12,517 nucleotides of DNA from an uncultured Oscillospiraceae bacterium (GTDB taxonomy: Bacteria; Bacillota; Clostridia; Oscillospirales; Oscillospiraceae): NCBI GenBank assembly GCA_910584835.1, contig CAJUEG010000074.1, positions 1-12,517 of the forward strand, in the 5' to 3' direction. Of this stretch, positions 1 to 5,664 are shown one piece after another (position 1 is the first letter of the stretch; each line of letters starts with the position of its first letter). The notes beneath the pieces are model-generated. The model did no database searches. It saw only the letters and a list, made by a program, of their open reading frames with translations, and had not been told where the DNA came from. Made by a program: the position numbers and the translations under genes.

Positions 1-870
1 GGCAACGGCGAGCGCACCGGCAACGTGGACATGGTCACCCTGGCCATGAACATGTGGACCCAGGGGGTGGACCCACGCCTGGACTTCCACGACATCAACA
101 AAATTCGGGACATGTATGAGCGGTGCACCAAAATGAAGGTGGGGGAGCGGCAGCCCTATGTGGGCGAGCTGGTGTTCACCGCCTTCTCCGGCAGCCACCA
201 GGACGCCATCAACAAGGGCGTGCACTATATGCAGGAGAGCGGCACCGACATGTGGGAGGTGCCCTACCTGCCCATCGACCCCGCCGACGTGGGGCGGCAG
301 TACGAGCCCATCATCCGCATCAACTCCCAGTCGGGCAAGGGGGGCGCGGCCTTTGTGATGATGCAGAGCTTCGGCTACGACCTGCCCAAGGCCATGCACG
401 CGGAGTTCGGCGCGGTGGTGCAGAAGGAGTCCGACCGGGTGGGCAAGGAGCTGAAGCCGGACCAGATTTTCGCCCTCTTCGACCGGGAGTACCTGTCCGT
501 CCCCAAGACCTACCAGCTGGAGCGCCACTCCTTCCTGGAGGACAACCGGCACGGGGATGTCAGCCAGGTGGTCTTTATCGGCGAGGTGGGCTATCGGGGG
601 AAGGTCATGGCCGCCCGGGGGGAGGGCAACGGCCCCATCGACGCCTTCTTCAACGCCCTCCACGACCTGCCCGAGGGGCACATCGAGGGCTACCAGTTCG
701 TGGACTACAAGGAGCACGCCATCTCCTCCGGCTCGGACACCCAGGCGGTGTGCTACATCCACCTGAAGGCCCCGGACGGCCGGGACGTGTTCGGCGTGGG
801 CAAGAGCCACAACATCAACCGGGCGTCGCTCAGGGCGATTTTGTGCGCGATCAACCGCTCACTGGCGTGA
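1..870 (+). CDS. leuA: 2-isopropylmalate synthase, C-terminal half (5' truncated by window edge)
   Basis: Condenses acetyl-CoA with 2-oxoisovalerate, the first committed step of leucine synthesis, in the cytoplasm. The reading frame is open from base 1 and gives 289 residues; the family form with this layout is about 550-600 residues, so roughly half is outside the window. The fragment opens with GNGERTGNVD, the conserved end of the catalytic TIM barrel, followed by FSGSHQDAINKG (about residues 62-73) and NSQSGKGG (about 108-115), both typical of the long LeuA type. From about residue 163 to the end is the LeuA dimerisation/leucine-binding regulatory domain, ending TGA. Feedback inhibition by leucine is expected from the family. 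A hairpin terminator follows 50 bases after the stop. No other leucine genes are visible. Confidence is high; homocitrate or citramalate synthase is less likely given the barrel motifs. Confidence 0.93.
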   Translation, partial: GNGERTGNVDMVTLAMNMWTQGVDPRLDFHDINKIRDMYERCTKMKVGERQPYVGELVFTAFSGSHQDAINKGVHYMQESGTDMWEVPYLPIDPADVGRQYEPIIRINSQSGKGGAAFVMMQSFGYDLPKAMHAEFGAVVQKESDRVGKELKPDQIFALFDREYLSVPKTYQLERHSFLEDNRHGDVSQVVFIGEVGYRGKVMAARGEGNGPIDAFFNALHDLPEGHIEGYQFVDYKEHAISSGSDTQAVCYIHLKAPDGRDVFGVGKSHNINRASLRAILCAINRSLA

Positions 871-876
871 GGGCCT

Positions 877-1035
877 GGCGTGAGGGCAGGCCCATAGGGG
901 AGCTTGGACCGGAGCGAGGCCAAAAGCCCAGCCCCGCGGCGCGGGGCGGGTTTTGGCCGAGACGGAGGGAAAGCGACCCGGCCATGGGCCCAGCGCGAGC
1001 GTTACAACATTCGGCGTGAGGGCAGGCCCATAGGG
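877..1035. repeat. 23-bp direct repeat pair flanking a hairpin segment
   Basis: An identical 23-base sequence beginning GGCGTGAGGGCAGG and ending CCCATAGGG occurs at 877-899 and 1013-1035, 136 bases apart start to start. A shorter third copy of its first 11 bases (GGCGTGAGGGC, 864-874) overlaps the leuA stop codon. The 113 bases in between hold the leuA terminator hairpin. The layout resembles a small insertion flanked by a target duplication, or a local tandem duplication. Neither is proved by this sequence alone. Confidence 0.75.
918..958 (+). terminator. Intrinsic terminator after leuA
   Basis: GC-rich hairpin: left arm 918-937, three-base loop GGC (938-940), right arm 941-958. The core stem pairs GCCCCGC with GCGGGGC and CCC with GGG, and is flanked by AAAA on the left and TTTT on the right that can extend the stem, so it may work on both strands. 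The T run is only four bases, which weakens the call. Confidence 0.6.
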
Positions 1036-1045
1036 CCGGACTGAT

Positions 1046-1061
1046 GGAGGTGTGCCGTTTG
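1046..1061 (+). promoter_or_regulatory. Ribosome binding site that fixes a TTG start for the GNAT gene
   Basis: GGAGG at 1046-1050 is followed by 8 bases and TTG (1059-1061). The competing ATG at 1044 shares its G with the GGAGG and has no upstream site of its own. Confidence 0.65.
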
Positions 1062-1553
1062 AATTTCACCATCAAGCCGATGGAAACCGAGGCGGAGACC
1101 GGCGGCAAGGCGTATGTACACTGGAAGTCCTGGCACGAGACCTATACGGGGCTGGTGGACGCCGGATATATGGAGGGCGTGACCCTGGAAAAATGTGCCG
1201 GGATTGCCCGCCGCTGGCCGGACAATATCATAATCGCCAAGGACGGGGACCGGGTGATCGGGTTTGCGGGCTATGGCGCGTACCGGGACGGCACGCTGCC
1301 GGAATGCGGTGAAATTTTCGCCATCTATGTGCTGAGGGAGTATCACGGCAAAAGGGTCGGCTATGAGCTGATGAACGCCGCCCTTGCGCGGCTCTCCGCC
1401 TACCCGGAAACCGCCGTCTGGGTGCTGAAGGGCAACGAGCGGGCCAGGCGCTTTTATGAGCGGTACGGCTTCCGGCTTGACGGGGCGGAAGAGGAGGTCG
1501 TGCTGGGCGCGCCCGCTGCGGAGCTGAGAATGATTTACCGGCGCCGGGAATGA
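1059..1553 (+). CDS. GNAT-family N-acetyltransferase
   Basis: Transfers an acetyl group from acetyl-CoA to an amine; the substrate cannot be told from sequence. The protein is 164 residues, a normal size for a single GNAT domain. Motif A is EIFAIYVLREYHGKRVG (about 85-101), where the usual Q/RxxGxG/A loop reads YHGKRVG, so the middle Gly is replaced by Arg. Motif B is seen as GNERARRFYERYGF (about 125-138). Start choice: an ATG at 1044 is in frame, but it overlaps GGAGG (1046-1050); TTG at 1059 lies 8 bases after that site and begins M-NFTIKP, so TTG is the likely start. The gene sits alone between two terminators, downstream of the repeat pair, with no clear promoter of its own. Confidence 0.88.
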   Translation: MNFTIKPMETEAETGGKAYVHWKSWHETYTGLVDAGYMEGVTLEKCAGIARRWPDNIIIAKDGDRVIGFAGYGAYRDGTLPECGEIFAIYVLREYHGKRVGYELMNAALARLSAYPETAVWVLKGNERARRFYERYGFRLDGAEEEVVLGAPAAELRMIYRRRE

Positions 1554-1571
1554 GGGTGCCGGAGGAAAACG

Positions 1572-1606
1572 AAGGGGTCCCGCCGTAACCACGTCGGGAC
1601 CCTTTT
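1572..1606. terminator. Bidirectional terminator between GNAT gene and the 74-residue gene
   Basis: Perfect 8-bp stem GGGTCCCG (1575-1582) with CGGGACCC (1595-1602), followed on + by TTTTCTC. The + strand GNAT gene ends 22 bases before it and the - strand gene ends at 1608 just beyond it, so it can serve the two convergent genes. On the - strand the T tract is interrupted (CCTTCGTTTTCC). Confidence 0.8.
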
Positions 1607-1607
1607 C

Positions 1608-1832
1608 TCACTTCTTGAACAGGCCGCCCAGGCCCTTCACCGCGTCGCCGATGTTGTCGGCGGTGAGCTTGGCCTTGACGCCGCTCACCACCGCCTCCAG
1701 CTGATCGGTGGGGATGTCGACGCCCGTGAGCTTCTTCAGCGCCCCGGCGGGGTCGCTGAGGAACTGCTTTTGCAGGGCCTCGTCGCCCTTGATCTTGTCC
1801 ACAATGTCCTCAATGGCCTTTTTGATGTCCAT
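1608..1832 (-). CDS. 74-residue orphan protein, leader-peptide-like
   Basis: Function unknown. The protein is 74 residues, highly charged, with no signal peptide, membrane segment or cysteine. It has a predicted helical N-terminus (MDIKKAIEDIVDKIKGDEAL), then FLSDPAGALKKLTGVDIP and DQLEAVVSGVKAKL, and ends GLGGLFKK. I recall similar short proteins as common uncharacterised genes in clostridia. The DPxxALxxLxGVDIP core also resembles the leader part of nitrile-hydratase-type or Nif11-type peptides, but no modifying enzyme or exporter is nearby. Start choice: ATG at 1832 has GAGGAGGG (1839-1846) about 6 bases upstream and a consensus promoter ahead; a longer in-frame start would read through that promoter. 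It is a single-gene unit. Confidence 0.85.
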   Translation of the reverse strand: MDIKKAIEDIVDKIKGDEALQKQFLSDPAGALKKLTGVDIPTDQLEAVVSGVKAKLTADNIGDAVKGLGGLFKK

Positions 1833-1863
1833 GGGGATCCCTCCTCTTATTTGATGTCGCCCT

Positions 1864-1892
1864 ATTTTATCGAAATTTTCCCCACTTGTCAA
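1864..1892 (-). promoter_or_regulatory. Sigma-A promoter for the 74-residue gene
   Basis: On the - strand: TTGACA (1887-1892), 17-base spacer, TAAAAT (1864-1869). The start codon is about 30 bases downstream. The -35 is a perfect match and the -10 has 5 of 6, so strong constitutive expression is expected. Confidence 0.85.
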
Positions 1893-1899
1893 TTTCGAC

Positions 1900-1928
1900 T
1901 TGCGGATTGGGGGCGGACGGGCTATAAT
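1900..1928 (+). promoter_or_regulatory. Sigma-A promoter for proC
   Basis: TTGCGG (1900-1905), 17-base spacer, perfect TATAAT (1923-1928), 57 bases ahead of the proC ATG. Its -35 is only 7 bases from the -35 of the divergent promoter, so the two polymerase sites may compete. Confidence 0.8.
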
Positions 1929-1985
1929 ATCGGCAAGCTGCATAATGGCTGATTACTGGAACAAGGTTTTGAAAGGCGGGATTTT

Positions 1986-2807
1986 ATGAAGAAGGCGGCC
2001 TTTATCGGCGTGGGGAATATGGGCGGGGCGCTGGCCCGGGCGGCTTGCCGGTCAATTGGGCCGGAGCAGATGGTGCTGTTCAACCGCACGCCGTCCAAAG
2101 CGGAGGCGCTGGGGGCGGAGCTGGGCTGCGACGTGGCGGACAGCGCCGCCGACGCGGTCTGGGCGGCGGAGTACCTCTTCCTGGGGGTGAAGCCCGGCGG
2201 CATGCGGCCGCTGCTGGAGGAGCTGGCTCCCCAGATCCGGGACCGCCGCCGGGTGGGCGAGGACAAGGTAGTGGTGTCCATGGCGGCGGGGCTGACGATC
2301 AAGGACATGCGGCCCCATCTGGCGGGGGCCGGTTACTACGTGCCGGTGGTGCGCATCATGCCCAACACCTGCGTGGCCGTGGGAAAGGGCATGACCGCCC
2401 TGTGCGCCGGAGAGGCGGCGGATGCCTACATCAAGGGCGTAGAGGAAATTTTGTCCGCCACAGGGCGCGTAGAGCGCATCCCCGAGGAGCTGGTGGATCA
2501 GTTTGCCGCCGTGGCCGGGTGCGGTCCCGCCTTTGTCTACCCCTTTATTGAGGCGCTGGCGGACGGCGGGGTGATGACCGGCCTGCCCCGGGCCCAGGCG
2601 GTGGAGTACGCCGCCCAGATGGTGCTGGGGGCGGCGTCCATGGTGCTGGAGACGGGCAGGCACCCCGGCGCCCTCAAGGACGAGGTGTGCTCCCCCGGCG
2701 GCTCCACCATCGCCGGGGTGGCGGAGCTGGAGCGGGGCGGCCTGCGCTCCGCCGCCATGAACGCGGTGCTGGCCGCCTGGCGGCGCGGCGCGGAGCTGGG
2801 AAAATAG
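1986..2807 (+). CDS. proC: Pyrroline-5-carboxylate reductase
   Basis: Reduces 1-pyrroline-5-carboxylate to proline with NAD(P)H, the last step of proline synthesis, in the cytoplasm. At 273 residues it has normal length. The N-terminal Rossmann domain shows GVGNMGG (8-14) and NRTPSK (33-38), which fits NADP(H) preference; VKPGGM (68-73) and MPNT (125-128) follow. The C-terminal helical dimerisation domain has GCGPAF (178-183), FIEALADGG (187-195) and SPGGST (236-241), the substrate-binding stretch, here CSPGGST where VTSPGGTT is usual. The ATG at 1986 has only a weak AAGGCGGG site upstream but starts exactly at the Rossmann strand MKKAAFIG. It is monocistronic, with its own promoter, and no proA or proB is visible. 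Confidence 0.96.
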   Translation: MKKAAFIGVGNMGGALARAACRSIGPEQMVLFNRTPSKAEALGAELGCDVADSAADAVWAAEYLFLGVKPGGMRPLLEELAPQIRDRRRVGEDKVVVSMAAGLTIKDMRPHLAGAGYYVPVVRIMPNTCVAVGKGMTALCAGEAADAYIKGVEEILSATGRVERIPEELVDQFAAVAGCGPAFVYPFIEALADGGVMTGLPRAQAVEYAAQMVLGAASMVLETGRHPGALKDEVCSPGGSTIAGVAELERGGLRSAAMNAVLAAWRRGAELGK

Positions 2808-2820
2808 AATGAAAAATGGG

Positions 2821-2861
2821 CGGAAGGGCGTCCGGCGGCAGTGCCGCCGGACGCCCTTCCG
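2821..2861 (-). terminator. Perfect 20-bp palindromic terminator of the acyltransferase operon
   Basis: Two 20-base arms (2821-2840 and 2842-2861) are exactly complementary around a single G; sterically the loop would be CAGTG. Read on the - strand, the stem is followed by CCCATTTTTC, so it acts as terminator for the operon ending at 2880. It can also shield proC, which ends at 2807 on the other strand, though the + side lacks a T run. Confidence 0.85.
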
Positions 2862-2879
2862 CGTGATCCGCCCCGGCGG

Positions 2880-4061
2880 TCACTCCGCGCCGCCGTTGCC
2901 GTCCATGGCCATCATGAAATCGTAGTCCCGGACGCACACCACCAGCTCCGGCCGGAACTGGCGGATATAGTCCACAAGGCCCATCTCGCGGTAGTGGCGC
3001 AGGTCCAGGGAGTGGGTCTCGTCAAAGCTGAGGTAGGCCAGGCACTCCACCGGGTTGGTAAAGCTGTCCCCGTAGATGAGGATGCTGGGCAGCCCGTCCC
3101 GGCCGGTGTCGATGACGGTGCGGGCGATGTCGCCGCCCATATAGAGGCCGTAGTCCACCGTCTCCTCCGGGGAGGCGGGCAGGCGGTATACGCTGGGCTC
3201 CACGGGGGTGCCGTTGTCCGCCCGGGTGAAGGGGACGGGCTGGAGGGGCAGCAGGATGGACAGCTGCTCGTCCCGCCGCTCCAGGTTGAGCAGCTTGCGC
3301 TCCCGGGAGCCGATATATTCGTTGGGGAGGATTTCGAGCTGGAAATCGTCCGCGCCCAGGATGGGGAAGTCAAGGCCGGTGTCCGCCGCCGCCTTTTCCA
3401 GAATCAGACGGCAGGTCTCGAATGCGCCCTGCATGGTATAGTGGTTGTCCGCCCGGGCGGCGTACTGCCTGGAGCCCCCCGCCTGGGCCAGAACGGCCTC
3501 CACGTCCAGGAAGGGGACGCCCCGCTCCTCCATGGCCCGGGTCATGGACCGGCTTTTCATCCGGCTGCGCCGGGCCTCGCTGTTGAGGTACCAGGGGTAC
3601 TCATCCGCCCGGGAGACGGACTGGCAGGGCACCGCCACATAGCAGAAATACCCGCCGTACTCCGTCACCGCGGCGTTGATGTCCGCCAGGTTGTCCGCCA
3701 TGAGGCCGGCCCAGCGGTCGATGTCCGCCTGGTCGTCGGTCATGTAGGGCAGAAAGGGGAGCAGGCTGTCCCCGGCGATCACCACATCGTTGACCACCGG
3801 GCGGCCCAGGGCCAGGTCCCCGCGGGTTTTAAGCTTGAGCAGGGTGGAGCGCAGGGGGGCGTGGTCGGCCAGATAGCGCTCCAGCTGGGTGAAATAGCCG
3901 CCGTCCCCCACGCTCTGGGGGGCGGGCTCCGGCAGGGAGGCCAGCATGCGGTTTTCCCAGTAGGAGAAATCCTGGGAGGGGCGGAGCAGGGCGGCGGCCA
4001 GCCCCGCCGTCAGGACGCCCAGGAAGCAGACGGCCATAAACAGATCGGCAATTCGTTTCAC
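2880..4061 (-). CDS. DHHW/AlgX-like protein, partner of the MBOAT acyltransferase
   Basis: Probably the extracytoplasmic partner that helps move acetyl groups onto a surface polysaccharide. The protein is 393 residues: a short cytoplasmic start, one membrane anchor (about 5-26), then ENRMLASLPEP (36-46), typical of this family's N-terminus. The SGNH-like fold shows DNHYTMQGA (205-213), a variant of the DHHWTxxGA motif with N and Y in place of H and W, and GDSF (331-334) carrying the likely nucleophile serine. Start choice: GTG at 4061 follows GAGGAGG by 8 bases. That site overlaps the TGA (4075-4077) of the upstream MBOAT gene; the 13-base gap implies translational coupling. AlgX, AlgJ and DltD are the nearest functional analogues. 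Family assignment is firm, the exact polymer is unknown. Confidence 0.88.
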   Translation of the reverse strand: MKRIADLFMAVCFLGVLTAGLAAALLRPSQDFSYWENRMLASLPEPAPQSVGDGGYFTQLERYLADHAPLRSTLLKLKTRGDLALGRPVVNDVVIAGDSLLPFLPYMTDDQADIDRWAGLMADNLADINAAVTEYGGYFCYVAVPCQSVSRADEYPWYLNSEARRSRMKSRSMTRAMEERGVPFLDVEAVLAQAGGSRQYAARADNHYTMQGAFETCRLILEKAAADTGLDFPILGADDFQLEILPNEYIGSRERKLLNLERRDEQLSILLPLQPVPFTRADNGTPVEPSVYRLPASPEETVDYGLYMGGDIARTVIDTGRDGLPSILIYGDSFTNPVECLAYLSFDETHSLDLRHYREMGLVDYIRQFRPELVVCVRDYDFMMAMDGNGGAE

Positions 4062-4074
4062 TCTGACCGCCTCC

Positions 4075-5490
4075 TCAGAATTGGAAGTAGATGAAGGGGT
4101 TGAAGCTGCCCGTGGCCAGTTTGAGGTAGGACAGGGCCAGCAGGGCCAGCGCCGCCAGCTTGGGGCACCAGACCCGGGCCAGGGCGGCGGGGCCTGTCCC
4201 ACCCTCGGGCAGCCTGTCCTGCAGCCAGACCTTCACCGGCAGGGCGGCGATGAGGCAGGCGGCCCACTCCGGCCAGTATTGGAGGAGGTAATAGACCGCC
4301 TGGCCGTCCGGCGCCCCGCCCAGGCCCAGCATGGCCTGGAAATAGGCCCCGGCGTAGGCGGCGCCGGGGGAGCGGAACAGCACCCAGCTTATCATCACCG
4401 CCAGCAGGGTGTAGGCGTGGCGGAAAAACCGGGGCAGCCGGGCGAGCCCCCGGCCCCACAGCAGCTTTTCCCCCGCCAGCAGCAGAAAGAACCAGACGCC
4501 CCACAGCACGAAGGTCCACGCCGCCCCGTGCCACAGCCCGGTGAGCAGCCATACCACGGCCAGATTGAGGATGTTCCGGGCGGGGGAGCGGCGGCTTCCC
4601 CCCAGGGGGATATAGACGTAATCCCGGAACCAGGAGGACAGGGAGATGTGCCACCGCCGCCAGAACTCGGTGACCGACTGGGAGATATAGGGGTAGTTGA
4701 AGTTTTCCAGGAAGTGAAAGCCAAACATCCGCCCCAGGCCGATGGCCATATCGGAGTAGGCGGAGAAGTCAAAGTAAATCTGAAGGGTGTAGGCCGCCGC
4801 CCCCGCCCACGCCGTACCGGCGGCCATGGAGGCGGGGGACTGGGCGAACACGGCGTCGGCGATCTCGCCCATAGCGTTGGCCAGCAGCATCTTTTTGCCC
4901 AGCCCGAACAGGAACCGCACCGCTCCCTGGGAGAATTCGGACAGGGACTCCTCCCGGCCGGTGATCTCCCGGGCCACGGTGGAATAGCGCACGATGGGTC
5001 CGGCCACCAGCTGGGGGAACAGGGCCACGTAGAGGGCCACATAGAAGGGGTTGCGCTGGCAGCCGGCGTCCCCGCGGTACACGTCGACGACGTAGCTCAG
5101 CCCCTGGAAGGTGAAAAAGGAGATGCCGATGGGCAGGACGATGGGGGGCAGGTTCAGACGGACGCCCAGGCGGCTGAGGTTGGCGGAGAGAAACCCGGCG
5201 TATTTGAACCAGCCCAGCAGCCCCAGCCCCAGGACGACGGCCGCCCACAGCGCCGCCCGCCGGACGGCCCGGGGATGCCCCGGAGCGGCCAGCAGCCCGC
5301 ACAGGTAGTTGACGGCGATGGAGCACAGCAGGACAGGCAGATAGCTGAGGCCGCCGCAGGCGTAGAAAAACAGGCTGAAAACCAGCAGAACCCCGTTGCG
5401 CCAGGCGCGGAAGCGCCGGGGCAGGCAGAAATAGAAGAGAAACAGGGCGGGCAGAAAGAACAGAAGAAACAGGATGCTGCTGAAAACCAT
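4075..5490 (-). CDS. MBOAT-family membrane O-acyltransferase (AlgI/DltB-like)
   Basis: Moves an acyl group, usually acetyl, across the membrane for O-acylation of an exported polymer. It is 471 residues with about ten or more hydrophobic segments starting at residue 1 (MVFSSILFLLFFLPALF). Family hallmarks are FFTFQGLSYVVDVYRG (125-140), IYFDFSAYSDMAIGLGRMFG (238-257), FWRRWHISLSSWFRDYVYIP (276-295) and LWHGAAW (319-325), whose His321 is the catalytic histidine and falls almost exactly where AlgI has it. ATG at 5490 has a weak AGGCGG site. It is the first gene of a two-gene operon with the DHHW protein; there is no dltA/dltC carrier system, which favours acetylation of a polysaccharide over D-alanylation of teichoic acid. 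Confidence 0.95.
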   Translation of the reverse strand: MVFSSILFLLFFLPALFLFYFCLPRRFRAWRNGVLLVFSLFFYACGGLSYLPVLLCSIAVNYLCGLLAAPGHPRAVRRAALWAAVVLGLGLLGWFKYAGFLSANLSRLGVRLNLPPIVLPIGISFFTFQGLSYVVDVYRGDAGCQRNPFYVALYVALFPQLVAGPIVRYSTVAREITGREESLSEFSQGAVRFLFGLGKKMLLANAMGEIADAVFAQSPASMAAGTAWAGAAAYTLQIYFDFSAYSDMAIGLGRMFGFHFLENFNYPYISQSVTEFWRRWHISLSSWFRDYVYIPLGGSRRSPARNILNLAVVWLLTGLWHGAAWTFVLWGVWFFLLLAGEKLLWGRGLARLPRFFRHAYTLLAVMISWVLFRSPGAAYAGAYFQAMLGLGGAPDGQAVYYLLQYWPEWAACLIAALPVKVWLQDRLPEGGTGPAALARVWCPKLAALALLALSYLKLATGSFNPFIYFQF

Positions 5491-5569
5491 GGAATCACCG
5501 CCTAAAGGAATGCGCGCACAGGCTTTAAAAGAGTGCGGCAGGACCGGCCCGTCCGGCCTTTAATTGCAC

Positions 5570-5598
5570 AGTATACCAGCTTTTGGGCGGTATTTCAA
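5570..5598 (-). promoter_or_regulatory. Sigma-A promoter for the MBOAT operon
   Basis: On the - strand: TTGAAA (5593-5598), 17-base spacer, TATACT (5570-5575). The leader to the ATG at 5490 is about 75 bases and contains a GC-rich stretch (GGCCGG repeats near 5542-5558) that could fold. Confidence 0.8.
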
Positions 5599-5621
5599 GA
5601 CGGCCCGCGGCGGAAAAAGAA

Positions 5622-5648
5622 GCCGCCCTTCCAATAAGGAAGGGCGGC
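5622..5648 (-). terminator. Intrinsic terminator of the 606-residue membrane protein gene
   Basis: Perfect 11-bp stem: GCCGCCCTTCC (5622-5632) and GGAAGGGCGGC (5638-5648) with loop AATAA. On the - strand it is followed by TTCTTTTTCC. It lies 17 bases past the stop at 5665 and just upstream of the MBOAT promoter, so it separates the two units. Confidence 0.9.
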
Positions 5649-5664
5649 GTTCTATGGGGGTGCG

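Noticed and set aside
123..1019. Arg/Gly/Pro-rich frame overlapping leuA and the terminator
   Set aside because: Out-of-frame shadow of leuA; no conserved motif.
2841..4094. Long open frame on + opposite the DHHW gene
   Set aside because: A shadow of the GC-rich gene on the other strand: low-complexity Gly/Val/Ala/Gln/His composition, no domain features, no ribosome site.
4081..5505. 474-codon open frame on + opposite the MBOAT gene
   Set aside because: Translation is Gly/Gln/Pro/Glu-rich with no recognisable motif, while the - strand frame has every MBOAT hallmark.
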